Counted from the stretch's first letter, positions 20,488 to 29,611 are shown. The stretch: DNA of 64,000 nucleotides from Staphylococcus edaphicus (GCF_002614725.1 NZ_MRZN01000008.1:35211-99210); one strand, 5' to 3'. The notes: generated by a model from the letters alone, not told the origin. Translations and numbers: made by a program.

Positions 20488-21945
20488 ATGGTTACAGAGA
20501 AACATTATTGGAAGTGTATTTATACTTGGATTAAATATCTTAATTATCATGTTGTACATAAAAATCAAGATACGAATGAAGTTTGGTTAGCTAATCAACG
20601 ACAACGTAGTGTTGTAATATTTAAATATGGTGCTAATTCAACACAAGAAGTAAGATTTGATAAAAGTAGGATATTAGAAAATCAAAGCAATATTACAGGC
20701 TTGCTGGGTTTTGAACCTAAGTATTATGAGTTGCTTATTTTTACAGATAAAACATTCACAGATGAAAATTTAAACGAACATCATCCTATAAATTTAAAAA
20801 TAAAGATTATTAGAGAAGAAAACCATATTGAGCGTATGCTACCAAATGTGTTTATCAAACAATTTTATAAAAGAAATACCAAGCATACTAAATCTTATTA
20901 TAAGCAACGTGCTTTAAATACAAATCCAATTGAAAAGCATATGCTTAAATTCTCACCAGTTACGTATAGTTTAATCTTTATCAATGTAATAATCTGGTTA
21001 TCAATGGTCTTGTTTTTAAATCGCTTTTCAGATTTGAAACTATTAGATTTAGGTGGTTTGGTTCATTTTAATGTAGTTCATGGTGAATGGTACAGGTTAG
21101 TGACATCTATATTTCTACATTACAATTTCGAACATATTTTAATGAATATGTTGAGTTTATTTATATTTGGTAAAATCGTTGAATCAATTGTTGGCCATTG
21201 GCGTATGTTAGTTATCTATTTAGTAGCTGGTTTATTTGGTAATTTTGCTTCTTTATCGTTTAATACAGATACCGTTTCGGTTGGTGCTAGTGGTGCAATT
21301 TTTGGATTGATTGGTGCTATTTTTACATTTATGTATATAGGCCACCAATATAATCGCAAACTTATTGGACAGCTATTAATTGTACTTATAATTATGATTG
21401 GTTTGTCTTTATTTATGCAAAATATCAACATCGTCGCTCATATCGGTGGTTTTATAGGTGGATTACTGATTACTTTGATGGGATATTATTTTAAAGTAAA
21501 TAAAACATATTTTTGGATTATCTTGATTATTATACTTATTTTATTTTTAGCTGCTCAGGTTAGGATATTTACAATTAAGGAAGATAATATTTATAACAGC
21601 ATAATAACTAAAGAAATGAAAAATGGTCATTATGATGATGCTAAAGATATGGTCCAACACACAATAAATAAAAGCTACGCAGACGATGAAACATATTATT
21701 TAAATGGTTTAATTAAGACGACGCAAGATTCTAAAGCAGAAGGTATCGCTTCTTGGGAAAGAGGACTACGACTTTTTCCGGATTCAGGTATCTTAAATTA
21801 TCAATTAGCAATTGCTAATAGGTCATTAGACAATAGCGATAAAGCTAAAAAATATATAAAAAATGCTTTGAAAGCTGATCCAAACAATAGAGACTATATT
21901 AATTTAAATAAGGAATTGAGCGATTCAAGTGATTCAGAAAATTAA
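20488..21945 (+). CDS. gluP: rhomboid family intramembrane serine protease with TPR tail
   Basis: A 485-residue membrane protease related to Bacillus GluP/YqgP. A soluble N-terminal domain (to about residue 155) precedes the rhomboid core, with the catalytic serine in GASGAIFG (about S268) and the catalytic histidine in NINIVAHIGG (about H318). Around 100 C-terminal residues form TPR-like repeats. The Bacillus protein cleaves membrane transporters such as MgtE. The ATG at 20488 follows GGAGGAG; an in-frame ATG at 20476 lies within that signal. It overlaps yqgQ by 17 bases. Confidence 0.93.
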   Translation: MVTEKHYWKCIYTWIKYLNYHVVHKNQDTNEVWLANQRQRSVVIFKYGANSTQEVRFDKSRILENQSNITGLLGFEPKYYELLIFTDKTFTDENLNEHHPINLKIKIIREENHIERMLPNVFIKQFYKRNTKHTKSYYKQRALNTNPIEKHMLKFSPVTYSLIFINVIIWLSMVLFLNRFSDLKLLDLGGLVHFNVVHGEWYRLVTSIFLHYNFEHILMNMLSLFIFGKIVESIVGHWRMLVIYLVAGLFGNFASLSFNTDTVSVGASGAIFGLIGAIFTFMYIGHQYNRKLIGQLLIVLIIMIGLSLFMQNINIVAHIGGFIGGLLITLMGYYFKVNKTYFWIILIIILILFLAAQVRIFTIKEDNIYNSIITKEMKNGHYDDAKDMVQHTINKSYADDETYYLNGLIKTTQDSKAEGIASWERGLRLFPDSGILNYQLAIANRSLDNSDKAKKYIKNALKADPNNRDYINLNKELSDSSDSEN

Positions 21946-22126
21946 TACGTTTTTTGACGTGCAACAACTTTTGAAAAAGTTTGGCTTTATAATATACTTT
22001 AAAGATAAGGCTGATATGTATGAAATGATGGAACAAGAGATAAAATCTTTGTATGATTATAGGCTAATATCAAAAGACGAGTATTTAAAATGCAGATTAA
22101 TAATTAGCCAGAGAAGGAGCAAGTAA
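21929..22126 (+). CDS. yqgQ: small conserved protein YqgQ (DUF910)
   Basis: A 65-residue helical protein of the YqgQ/DUF910 family, marked by FDVQQLLKKFGFIIYFKDKADMYEMMEQEIKS-type spacing and the ISKDEYLKCRLII ending. Its role is unknown; members sit between a rhomboid protease and glucokinase throughout Bacillales. It overlaps the end of gluP by 17 bases, and glcK begins three bases after its stop, so it is clearly co-translated. A glucokinase-related role is only suggested by context. Confidence 0.88.
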   Translation: MIQKINTFFDVQQLLKKFGFIIYFKDKADMYEMMEQEIKSLYDYRLISKDEYLKCRLIISQRRSK

Positions 22127-22129
22127 TAT

Positions 22130-23116
22130 ATGAATAAAATCATTCTAGCAGCAGATATAGGTGGTACAACTTGTAAATTAGGTTGTTTTGATGAGAATTT
22201 AAACCAAATTTCAAAATGGTCAATAAACACAGATACATCTGATGCAACGGGTAATCAATTGTTGAAAAATATTTATGACTCTTTTGTAGCATATGTTGAT
22301 AAATCTGAACACACTTTTTCAGATGTTTTAGGCATTGGGATTGGTGTACCTGGTCCAGTTAATTTTGAAACAGGTGAAGTTAATGGCGCGGTAAATTTAT
22401 ATTGGACAGAAACAGTCAATGTTAGAAATATTTTCCAACAATTTGTTGATTGTCCAGTTTACGTTGATAATGATGCTAACGTTGCTGCTTTGGGGGAGAA
22501 ACACAAAGGAGCAGGTAATGGCTCTGAGGACGTTGTTGCTATTACATTAGGCACTGGACTCGGCGGAGGAATAATTTCAAATGGTGAAATCGTACACGGT
22601 CACAATGGATCTGGGGCTGAAATCGGCCATTTCAGAGTTGATCATGATCAGCGTTTTAAATGTAACTGCGGTAAATCAGGATGTATTGAAACTGTCGCCT
22701 CCGCTACTGGGGTAGTGAACCTCGTCAACTTTTATTATCCAAAATTGACTTTTAAATCTTCTATACTTCAATTGATAAAAGATAATAAAGTGACTGCAAA
22801 GGCAGTTTTTGATGCAGCAAAAGAAGGCGATCAATTCTGCATTTTCATTACTGAACGAGTGGCTAATTATATCGCTTATTTATGTAGTATTTTAAGTGTT
22901 ACTAGTAATCCAAAGTACATTGTTTTAGGTGGTGGCATGTCAACTGCAGGATTGATTTTGATTGAAAATATTAAAACTGAGTATCATAACCTAACTTTCA
23001 CGCCTGCACAGCAAGAAACCCAAATTGTCCAAGCACAACTTGGTAATGATGCTGGCATCACTGGAGCAGCAGGATTAATTTATACTTATGTAATAGAAAT
23101 GGATGGTGTTAAATAA
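22130..23116 (+). CDS. glcK: ROK family glucokinase
   Basis: A 328-residue ROK-family sugar kinase phosphorylating cytosolic glucose to glucose-6-phosphate, for example glucose released from maltose. The N-terminal phosphate-binding [10 protein letters not shown], catalytic [11 protein letters not shown], and zinc-binding [10 protein letters not shown] motif are present. The SD AGAAGGAGC lies at the end of yqgQ. Its stop overlaps the ATG of the next gene. Functionally it links to malA (maltase) and zwf/gnd elsewhere in the window, which consume glucose and glucose-6-phosphate. Confidence 0.95.
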   Translation: MNKIILAADIGGTTCKLGCFDENLNQISKWSINTDTSDATGNQLLKNIYDSFVAYVDKSEHTFSDVLGIGIGVPGPVNFETGEVNGAVNLYWTETVNVRNIFQQFVDCPVYVDNDANVAALGEKHKGAGNGSEDVVAITLGTGLGGGIISNGEIVHGHNGSGAEIGHFRVDHDQRFKCNCGKSGCIETVASATGVVNLVNFYYPKLTFKSSILQLIKDNKVTAKAVFDAAKEGDQFCIFITERVANYIAYLCSILSVTSNPKYIVLGGGMSTAGLILIENIKTEYHNLTFTPAQQETQIVQAQLGNDAGITGAAGLIYTYVIEMDGVK

Positions 23117-23442
23117 TGGCAATTGTAGATGTAGTAGTTATACCAGTTGGTACTGAGGGGCCAAGTGTAAGTAAATATATTGCTGAAATCCAAACTAAAC
23201 TTAAAGAATATAAAGCACTAGGAAAGATTGACTATCAACTAACACCTATGAATACGTTGATAGAAGGTGACTTGAAAGATTTATTTGAAGTTGTACAAGC
23301 AATCCATGAATTACCTTTCGATAAAGGTTTAGAACGAGTGTGTACAAATATTAGAATAGATGACAGAAGAGATAAATCTCGTAAAATGAACGACAAACTA
23401 GAATCAGTCCAAAAACATTTAGATTATGGAGGACAAGAATAA
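23116..23442 (+). CDS. MTH1187 family thiamine-binding protein (YqgV-like)
   Basis: A 108-residue protein of the MTH1187/YkoF superfamily (DUF77). The opening AIVDVVVIPVGTEGPSVSKYIAEI and the IEGDLKDLFEVVQAIHELPF segment are typical. Structures of the family show tetramers, and some members bind thiamine. The physiological role in staphylococci is not established. It overlaps both neighbours by one base (TAATG junctions), so it is co-translated with glcK and the hydrolase. Confidence 0.88.
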   Translation: MAIVDVVVIPVGTEGPSVSKYIAEIQTKLKEYKALGKIDYQLTPMNTLIEGDLKDLFEVVQAIHELPFDKGLERVCTNIRIDDRRDKSRKMNDKLESVQKHLDYGGQE

Positions 23443-24065
23443 TGAAAATATCAAGTTTAACTTTAGGGTTAGTTGATACAAATGCTTATTTTATAGAAAA
23501 TGAGCAAAATGTTATTTTAGTTGATCCTGCGAGTGATAGTGACTTGATTATTAAAAAGTTAAATCAAATTAATAAACCACTTTCCGCAATTTTACTAACA
23601 CATGCACATTTTGATCATATTGGTGCATTAGATGAAATTGTAGAGAAATATCAAGTACCTGTTTTTATGCATCATTCAGAATTTGATTTCTTAACTAATA
23701 CTGAGAAAAACGGTTCTGAAAAATTTAAACAGTATGGTCTACCGCAAGTAATCAGCAATGTAACGCCACAGCCCTTATCAGAAGGGACTAAGAAGATTTC
23801 TGACTTTGAGTTTAATGTACTTCACACGCCTGGTCATTCTCCCGGAAGTTTGACATTTGTATTTAATGAATTTGCTATAGTTGGTGATACATTATTTAAA
23901 CAAGGTATAGGTAGAACTGATTTATATAAAGGAGACTATGAAACTTTAGTAGATTCAATACTTGATAAATTGTTTTCTTTAGAAGATGACTTACCACTAT
24001 TTCCAGGACATGGTCCTTATACTACTGTGGAAGATGAACAGTTAAATCCTTACTTACATGGCTAA
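23442..24065 (+). CDS. metallo-beta-lactamase fold hydrolase (glyoxalase II-like, YqgX type)
   Basis: A 207-residue MBL-fold protein with the metal motif THAHFDHIGA, a later histidine in HTPGHSPGSL, the metal-bridging aspartate in VGDTLF and FPGHGP near the end. It resembles YqgX/glyoxalase II-like thioester hydrolases. Without the C-terminal glyoxalase II substrate domain, the substrate (S-lactoyl-bacillithiol or another thioester) is only inferred. The ATG follows ATGGAGGAC, directly after the MTH1187-family gene. Its transcript probably ends at the hairpin just before comGA. Confidence 0.9.
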   Translation: MKISSLTLGLVDTNAYFIENEQNVILVDPASDSDLIIKKLNQINKPLSAILLTHAHFDHIGALDEIVEKYQVPVFMHHSEFDFLTNTEKNGSEKFKQYGLPQVISNVTPQPLSEGTKKISDFEFNVLHTPGHSPGSLTFVFNEFAIVGDTLFKQGIGRTDLYKGDYETLVDSILDKLFSLEDDLPLFPGHGPYTTVEDEQLNPYLHG

Positions 24066-24113
24066 CGCTCTCTCTTAATTCCATTTAAAGTTTCAAAAAA
24101 ATAAAAGTAATTT

Positions 24114-24155
24114 ATCCACCTCTTACGTGTAAATATGTAGGAGGTGGATTTTTTT
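24114..24155 (+). terminator. terminator-like hairpin containing the comGA ribosome-binding site
   Basis: Bases 24114-24126 pair with 24137-24149 to give a 13-bp stem with one G-U pair and a 10-base loop. Seven Ts follow (24149-24155). The right arm contains the comGA SD GGAGGTGG, and the T-run runs into the comGA TTG start. It has all features of an intrinsic terminator for the upstream operon and, in any read-through or upstream-initiated mRNA, would hide the comGA SD. Confidence 0.85.
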
Positions 24156-25128
24156 GAAACTTTTATTTAATAATATAATAAAAAAAGCCATCAGCACGAA
24201 TGCTACAGATATACACTTTATTCCAACAGACGACAAAATAGATATTAAATTTAGACTTTTAGATAAACTTGCACCAATTGAATCAATACAACATCATGTA
24301 TATTTAAAGTTATTAACTTATATGAAATACCAAGCTGGACTAGATGTTTCAAAGCATAATGTAGCTCAAAGTGGAAGACACATATATAAATTAAAGGAAA
24401 TTTACTTTTTAAGAATATCTACATTACCTTTATCACTTGGCATAGAAAGTTGTGTAATTAGAATAATTCCACAATACTTTCAAAAAGGTGATGGTACGAC
24501 AAATCTAAGTGAATTATATAAATTAATGAATAAAAAGCAAGGGTTAATAATGTTCAGCGGTCCAACAGGATCTGGTAAGAGTACATTGATGTATCACATG
24601 CTTATATATGCCAAAGAAACTTTAGCTTTAAATATCATAACTATCGAGGATCCTGTTGAGCAGATAATCTCAGGGATTACACAAGTATCAATAAATGAAA
24701 AGGCAGGTATAAATTATACTAATACTTTTAAAGCAATTTTAAGATGTGACCCTGACATTATTTTAATAGGTGAAATTAGAGATGATTCAATCGCTAAATG
24801 TGCAATACAGGCAAGCTTGAGCGGTCATTTAGTATTAACAACTATTCATGCCGATAATTGTAAGGGCACTTTACTACGTCTTCAAGAAATGGGCATTACA
24901 ATGCAAGAAATGAGCCAGTCATTATTAAGTGTTATAAACCAAAGGCTTATCACAACCTATAATAATGAACGAAAGTTGATTTATGAACAATTAAACAAAA
25001 TACAAATAAAGCATTTAATTGATAATAATTTCGCATTGCCCAACTCTTTTTTTAATTTATCCACTCAATTAACTCAATTAGCAAAAGAGGGTGTTATTTG
25101 TGAAGAAACTAAGGACCGATATATTTAG
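24154..25128 (+). CDS. comGA: competence pilus ATPase ComGA
   Basis: A 324-residue type II/IV secretion ATPase that powers assembly of the competence pseudopilus at the cytoplasmic face. Walker A is GPTGSGKST (about residues 133-141), the Asp box/Walker B is DPDIILIGEIRD, and the His box is LVLTTIHADN. The start is TTG in a T-run, with SD GGAGGTGG inside the hairpin at 24114-24155; no ATG gives a better start. It heads comGA-comGG, whose expression in staphylococci is reported to depend on SigH and ComK. It overlaps comGB. Confidence 0.93.
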   Translation: MKLLFNNIIKKAISTNATDIHFIPTDDKIDIKFRLLDKLAPIESIQHHVYLKLLTYMKYQAGLDVSKHNVAQSGRHIYKLKEIYFLRISTLPLSLGIESCVIRIIPQYFQKGDGTTNLSELYKLMNKKQGLIMFSGPTGSGKSTLMYHMLIYAKETLALNIITIEDPVEQIISGITQVSINEKAGINYTNTFKAILRCDPDIILIGEIRDDSIAKCAIQASLSGHLVLTTIHADNCKGTLLRLQEMGITMQEMSQSLLSVINQRLITTYNNERKLIYEQLNKIQIKHLIDNNFALPNSFFNLSTQLTQLAKEGVICEETKDRYI

Positions 25129-26164
25129 ATTTAAAAAATTCTTTCTTTTAAGCGAAAAAAGTAAAATAGTCTTACTAATAAAACTAAAAGATTTGTTGGA
25201 TCATGGTTACACGCTATCTGAAGCATTTCTATTCATCATTCAATATACAAATATTAGAAGTCTTCATTTACAATCACAAATTAAACTAGCATTAAATAAT
25301 GGTGCAAATTGCGCCCAAATATTAAAATTACTAAATTATCCTAAAGCCATCGTAACTTTAATTCACTTCGCAGAAATATTTGGAGATTTAACAATCACTT
25401 TACCACATGCTTATGAGTTTTTAGTAAGAAATTATAAATCAAAACAACGCTTTTTAAAAACCATACAATATCCCTTATTATTACTAATAATTTTTATGAT
25501 TATGCTAATTATCTTAAACCATACAATCATACCAGAATTTCAAAATCTATATAGCAATATGGATGTAAGTATTTCACCGTTACAATCTTACTTATCTTTA
25601 TTTATATCAAACTTACCTACTTTTCTCCTTTATTGTACAATTTTCCTCGTTTTAAGCACGCTTAGTTTCTTAATTATATTCAGAAAGGCACCTATAGTAA
25701 CCAAACACAAATTAATTTTAGCAATACCCATTATTTCTAAATTTTTTAAACTATATAAAACTTATTGCTTATCTACTGAATTATCTTTGTTTTATAAAAA
25801 TGGTATAACATTACAAAAAATTGTTGATATTTATGCTAAACAAAAAGATGAATACTTAAATTATTTAGCAAATGAAATTTCGACAGGTACGCAAAATGGA
25901 TTAAATTTAAGTGAAGTGTTAAAAAAACTACTTTGTTTTGAAAAAAATTTAATTAGCTTTGTTGAAGAAGGAGAGAAAAAAGGAAGATTAGAAATCGAAA
26001 TGAAAATATATAGTGACATCTTACTTGAGCAAACAGAACAATTAATTCATTTAATTATAAAATTTATTCAACCAGTTATATTTTCCTTGATTGCAATATT
26101 AATAGTGTCACTATACCTGGTTATTATGTTACCAATGTTTGATTTAATGCAAACAATTAAATAA
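25100..26164 (+). CDS. comGB: competence pilus membrane platform protein ComGB
   Basis: About 354 residues of the GspF/PilC family, the polytopic platform of the DNA-uptake pseudopilus. Three membrane segments are visible (YPLLLLIIFMIMLIILNH, FLLYCTIFLVLSTLSFLIIF, PVIFSLIAILIVSLYLVIML), with two repeated cytoplasmic helical domains between them. The GTG at 25100 lies seven bases after AAAGAGGGTG and overlaps comGA by 29 bases, so the two are coupled. A longer in-frame GTG start at 25091 would consume that SD. Confidence 0.9.
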   Translation: MKKLRTDIFRFKKFFLLSEKSKIVLLIKLKDLLDHGYTLSEAFLFIIQYTNIRSLHLQSQIKLALNNGANCAQILKLLNYPKAIVTLIHFAEIFGDLTITLPHAYEFLVRNYKSKQRFLKTIQYPLLLLIIFMIMLIILNHTIIPEFQNLYSNMDVSISPLQSYLSLFISNLPTFLLYCTIFLVLSTLSFLIIFRKAPIVTKHKLILAIPIISKFFKLYKTYCLSTELSLFYKNGITLQKIVDIYAKQKDEYLNYLANEISTGTQNGLNLSEVLKKLLCFEKNLISFVEEGEKKGRLEIEMKIYSDILLEQTEQLIHLIIKFIQPVIFSLIAILIVSLYLVIMLPMFDLMQTIK

Positions 26165-26191
26165 CTTTGAATAGAGGAAATTAAATTAACT

Positions 26192-26506
26192 ATGAAGAAA
26201 TTAAATATTAGTAAAAATGCTTTTACATTAATAGAAATGTTACTCGTATTATTGGTTATTAGTTTATTATTAATATTAATAATTCCAAATATTGCAAAAC
26301 AATCATCTCATATACAAAGTACAGGATGTAAAGCGCAGATTAAAATGATCGATAGCCAAATTGAAGCTTACACATTAAAGTTCAATAAAAAACCCAATTC
26401 TATTGATGATTTAATTGCAGAAGGATATATTAAAGAAAATCAAAGCAAATGTAGATCTGGCTCATCGATCACTATCAATAATGGTGAAGCTGTTGCAAAT
26501 GAATAA
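26192..26506 (+). CDS. comGC: major competence pseudopilin ComGC
   Basis: A 104-residue prepilin. The short basic leader MKKLNISKNA is followed by the processing site and the hydrophobic helix FTLIEMLLVLLVISLLLILI, with the conserved glutamate at position five of the mature protein. Two later cysteines (TGCKAQ, SKCRSG) may form the stabilising disulfide known in ComGC. It should be cleaved and N-methylated by the prepilin peptidase ComC, which is not in this window. SD TAGAGGAAA precedes the ATG. Confidence 0.94.
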   Translation: MKKLNISKNAFTLIEMLLVLLVISLLLILIIPNIAKQSSHIQSTGCKAQIKMIDSQIEAYTLKFNKKPNSIDDLIAEGYIKENQSKCRSGSSITINNGEAVANE

Positions 26507-26939
26507 AGCTTTTACTTATGTCGAAATGCTTTTCGTATTATGTATTGTCAGTTTACTTTTATTTATACAAGTATCTAACGTCAGTATCATTTCTAATAAT
26601 AGCATTAGTCATGAACAACAAAAAATTAACAACTTGATAATGCAATTCAACTATATAAAATCAAAAGCTATAAAAGAAAACCAGTCTATCACGCTTCTCT
26701 TCAATGACTACTCTAATAAAGTTATTGTTAGAGAACAATTTACTACTAGTAAAACAATCCATACTATTAAGTTGCCCCACAACTGCTTTATACATCCTCG
26801 TACAAACTTACATTTCATTACCTTTAATAAATCTGGAGAAAGAAATAAATTTGGCAGTCTATATATAAAGACAGTAGACTCACTTTATAAAATTATATTT
26901 CATATTGATAAAGGACGTATAAGATATGAACAAATTTAA
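26499..26939 (+). CDS. comGD: minor competence pseudopilin ComGD
   Basis: About 146 residues. A short leader MNKA is followed by the prepilin helix FTYVEMLFVLCIVSLLLFI with the conserved glutamate. The ATG at 26499 overlaps the comGC stop (ATGAATAA) and is preferred. An in-frame ATG at 26481 would give a slightly longer leader (MVKLLQMNKA), and the choice is not certain. The remainder is a beta-rich pseudopilin head. It is probably a minor subunit of the transformation pilus. Confidence 0.88.
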   Translation: MNKAFTYVEMLFVLCIVSLLLFIQVSNVSIISNNSISHEQQKINNLIMQFNYIKSKAIKENQSITLLFNDYSNKVIVREQFTTSKTIHTIKLPHNCFIHPRTNLHFITFNKSGERNKFGSLYIKTVDSLYKIIFHIDKGRIRYEQI

Positions 26940-27219
26940 TATGAAAGGATCATTATTTGTTGATAGTCTCTTATCATTTTCAATGATTACTTTTATTTGT
27001 GTCTTATTTATACCTATGATATTACAATTAAAATCAAATATTCAAATTAAAACCAATGAAATAGAATTAAGTAGGGTGTTATTGAATTCACTTCATCATT
27101 ACAATAAAAAAGAACTAAAAACTGGTATCACTATTGATAGGTACAAACTGAAATTGGATAACAACAAAATATGTATAACTAAAAAAGGGGAGAAATATGA
27201 AAAATGTTTCTTTAAATAG
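26926..27219 (+). CDS. comGE: minor competence pseudopilin ComGE
   Basis: A 97-residue protein with a short basic start (MNKFNMKG) and one N-terminal hydrophobic helix, SLFVDSLLSFSMITFICVLFI. The prepilin motif is weak, as usual for ComGE. It overlaps comGD by 14 bases and comGF by 23. Position between comGD and comGF is the main evidence for its name. Confidence 0.8.
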   Translation: MNKFNMKGSLFVDSLLSFSMITFICVLFIPMILQLKSNIQIKTNEIELSRVLLNSLHHYNKKELKTGITIDRYKLKLDNNKICITKKGEKYEKCFFK

Positions 27220-27640
27220 CTTGAAAGCTTTCACATATATAGAACTCTTATTTTCTCTTTTTATATGCATTCTTATTTTGTCAATCTTACCAACATTATT
27301 TAAAACCACAGGCAACCTCAATGAACAAATAATGAATAGTCAGGAAATTGATTTGGCATTTTTTTCAAGAGATTTTACACAAGATTTAATTCAAGATGAT
27401 GCATACATTGATGTAAATCAGTCTAATCATCAACGTGTTGTAATAAAAAATAAACATAAAAGCATTGTTTATCAATTTGTAAATAAAAAAATTATTAAAA
27501 CAATAAATGGAAAAGGTAATATAACATTATTATACAAAGTTGGCAGTGCTAAATTTAAAATCATTAATGACAAATATATAGTTATTTATTTAAAAATATT
27601 GGAGAAAGGCAACTACTATGAAAAGAAACTTATTTTTTAA
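27197..27640 (+). CDS. comGF: minor competence pseudopilin ComGF
   Basis: A 147-residue prepilin-like protein. Leader MKNVSLNSLKA is followed by FTYIELLFSLFICILILSIL, with the prepilin processing motif and glutamate. The rest matches the ComGF soluble domain pattern (FFSRDFTQDLIQDDAYI). The SD GGGGAG lies within the end of comGE, and the overlap shows coupling. Minor pseudopilins of this kind prime pilus assembly. Confidence 0.87.
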   Translation: MKNVSLNSLKAFTYIELLFSLFICILILSILPTLFKTTGNLNEQIMNSQEIDLAFFSRDFTQDLIQDDAYIDVNQSNHQRVVIKNKHKSIVYQFVNKKIIKTINGKGNITLLYKVGSAKFKIINDKYIVIYLKILEKGNYYEKKLIF

Positions 27641-27812
27641 TCGTTCAGCATATATGTATCCTTTTATGATGGTGATATTTATGCTATATTTATCTTTAAT
27701 AACTATTTATACATTTCAAATCGGTATACAATTAAAAACTTTAGATAACATTGAATCATATTATAAAAAACAAATAAATACTTACATAAAAAAGGACGTT
27801 AATTTTGAATAA
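27618..27812 (+). CDS. short ComGG-position membrane protein
   Basis: A 64-residue protein with one N-terminal hydrophobic segment ([20 protein letters not shown]), and then a short basic helix. It overlaps comGF by 23 bases and is followed immediately by aroK. By position and topology it is the comGG equivalent, but it lacks a recognisable prepilin motif and is much shorter than Bacillus ComGG, so the name is tentative. SD GGAGAAAGG precedes the ATG. Whether it forms part of the pilus cannot be told from sequence. Confidence 0.65.
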   Translation: MKRNLFFNRSAYMYPFMMVIFMLYLSLITIYTFQIGIQLKTLDNIESYYKKQINTYIKKDVNFE

Positions 27813-28320
27813 TAATAAAATTGAACCCTTAATACTTATTGGCTTTATGGGGACAGGTAAGACAACATTAGGTAAATATTTAGCCAAAATGAACCAACTT
27901 TCATATATTGATTTAGATGAACATATAGCAACTCAGGAAAAAAGTTCTATTCCGGACATTTTTAAAGCTATAGGTGAAAGTGGATTTAGACAATTAGAAT
28001 TTGAATATTTAAAAAAGTGTATTCAAAATTATGATATTATTTCAACTGGTGGTGGAATTATCGAAGGTGACCAATCATTTGAAATTTTAAAAAAACAGCC
28101 AAAAGTGATTTGGTTAGATTGCGATATAAGTATTGTTTACAACAGAATAAGCCATGACAGTAATAGACCAAATGCAAATAATAAATCGTTATTTGAATTA
28201 AAAAGCTTGTATTCATCCCGGTTTTCAAGATATAATGAAATCGCATTCATAAAAATAAATAGTAATCAGTCTCTTTCAGTTCTACAAAGTGAAATCATGG
28301 AAGAGATAGTTTGCGAATGA
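27805..28320 (+). CDS. aroK: shikimate kinase
   Basis: A 171-residue P-loop kinase phosphorylating shikimate to shikimate-3-phosphate in aromatic amino acid synthesis. Walker A is [15 protein letters not shown], the shikimate-binding acid and arginine lie in YIDLDEH and GFRQLEFE, and the glycine-rich STGGGI follows. The TTG start lies after AAAGGACG and overlaps the preceding comG gene by eight bases. Its place at the end of comG operons is conserved in staphylococci, so aroK expression may depend partly on read-through or an internal promoter. Confidence 0.93.
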   Translation: MNNNKIEPLILIGFMGTGKTTLGKYLAKMNQLSYIDLDEHIATQEKSSIPDIFKAIGESGFRQLEFEYLKKCIQNYDIISTGGGIIEGDQSFEILKKQPKVIWLDCDISIVYNRISHDSNRPNANNKSLFELKSLYSSRFSRYNEIAFIKINSNQSLSVLQSEIMEEIVCE

Positions 28321-28327
28321 TCAGTAT

Positions 28328-28422
28328 TAGAGAGAATGGATCGTTATGTATCATATAACTGTTTACCATCGCCGAAGGTGCAAGTTTTTACGAAACTCTC
28401 AGGCAAAAGGATAATACTGTAA
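28328..28422 (+). promoter_or_regulatory. glycine riboswitch aptamer upstream of gcvT
   Basis: The segment holds the core ATCGCCGAAGGTGCAAG followed by ACGAAACTCTCAGGCAAAAGG, matching conserved glycine riboswitch sequences (GCCGAAGG ... ACTCTCAGGCAAAAGGAC). Flanking AGTATTA and TAATACT arms close the helix. Only one complete aptamer is apparent, with no second GCCGAAGG core. Glycine binding should favour transcription of the glycine cleavage operon by preventing the terminator at 28440. Confidence 0.9.
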
Positions 28423-28439
28423 CGCATTCCTGGAATATT

Positions 28440-28473
28440 AAAACAGGGTAGTTAAGGCTACTCTGTTTTTTTA
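28440..28473 (+). terminator. expression-platform terminator of the glycine riboswitch
   Basis: AAAACAGGGTAG (28440-28451) pairs with CTACTCTGTTTT (28458-28469) and is followed by further Ts. It lies between the aptamer and the gcvT SD, as expected for a transcriptional riboswitch. Confidence 0.85.
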
Positions 28474-28502
28474 ATATATAAAAATCATTAGGAGGTTTCT
28501 TC

Positions 28503-29594
28503 ATGTCCAACGAACTTAAAAAAACACCACTTTATCAAACATTTGTAGATAGTGGTGCTAAAATCGTAGAATTTGGTGGATGGGCGATGCCAGTCCAATT
28601 TTCTAGTATTAAAGAAGAACATAACGCTGTTAGAACTGAAATAGGCTTATTTGATGTAAGTCATATGGGCGAAATTATTATTAAAGGGCCAGATGCTGCT
28701 AAGTTGGTTCAATATTTACTTTCAAATGATACTGAAAACTTAACTACTACTAAAGCTCAGTATACTGCTTTATGTAATGAAAATGGTGGCATTATAGACG
28801 ATTTAATCACGTATAAACTAGAAGAAAATGTTTATCTTTTAGTAGTTAACGCAGGAAATACTGAAAAAGACTTCGAATGGATGAAGAAAAAATCAAGTGA
28901 ATTTGAAGCTGAAGTACTCAATGTCTCAAGTGAATATGGTCAGTTAGCAATTCAGGGGCCAAAAGCACGTGATTTAGTTCAACAACATGTAAATACCAAT
29001 ATAATTGAGATGAAGCCGTTTGAATTTAAGCAAGATGTTGATTTCTTCGGTAAAAATATCATCCTTTCACAATCTGGCTATACAGGTGAAGATGGATTTG
29101 AAATATATTGTGCTGCGGATGATGCGCCATATTTATGGAATGAAATACTTAAATATAATGTGACGCCATGTGGTTTAGGTGCCAGAGACACATTGAGATT
29201 GGAAGCTGGATTGCCATTACACGGACAAGATTTAAGTGAAACAATCACACCTTATGAGGCAGGAATTGCATTCGCTGCAAAACCATTAATTGAAGCTGAT
29301 TTTATAGGTAAAGACGTCTTAAAGGATCAGAAAGAGAATGGATCTAAACGCAGAACTGTAGGTCTAGAAATGATTGATAAAGGTATTCCACGAACAGGTT
29401 ATGAGGTATACGATTTAGATGGTAATCAAATAGGTGAAGTTACTTCAGGAACACAATCACCTTTAACAGGTAAATCTATTGGACTAGCATTAATCGATCG
29501 AAATGTTTTTGAAATGGGAAAAGAAGTAATTGTTCAAGTTAGAAAAAGACAAGTTAGAGCTAAAATTGTCAAAAAAAATCAAATTAATAAATAA
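28503..29594 (+). CDS. gcvT: glycine cleavage system T protein (aminomethyltransferase)
   Basis: A 363-residue aminomethyltransferase that transfers the methylene group from aminomethyl-lipoyl GcvH to tetrahydrofolate, releasing ammonia. Folate-binding motifs typical of GcvT are visible, including FDVSHMGEI near the N-terminus, [12 protein letters not shown], and [18 protein letters not shown]. The ATG follows AGGAGG. It is first in gcvT-gcvPA-gcvPB under the glycine riboswitch. The GcvH carrier and the E3 used are not encoded in this operon; an E3 gene is present at 46842 but is in the branched-chain locus. Confidence 0.97.
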   Translation: MSNELKKTPLYQTFVDSGAKIVEFGGWAMPVQFSSIKEEHNAVRTEIGLFDVSHMGEIIIKGPDAAKLVQYLLSNDTENLTTTKAQYTALCNENGGIIDDLITYKLEENVYLLVVNAGNTEKDFEWMKKKSSEFEAEVLNVSSEYGQLAIQGPKARDLVQQHVNTNIIEMKPFEFKQDVDFFGKNIILSQSGYTGEDGFEIYCAADDAPYLWNEILKYNVTPCGLGARDTLRLEAGLPLHGQDLSETITPYEAGIAFAAKPLIEADFIGKDVLKDQKENGSKRRTVGLEMIDKGIPRTGYEVYDLDGNQIGEVTSGTQSPLTGKSIGLALIDRNVFEMGKEVIVQVRKRQVRAKIVKKNQINK

Positions 29595-29611
29595 TTCAAA
29601 GGGGTGTTACT

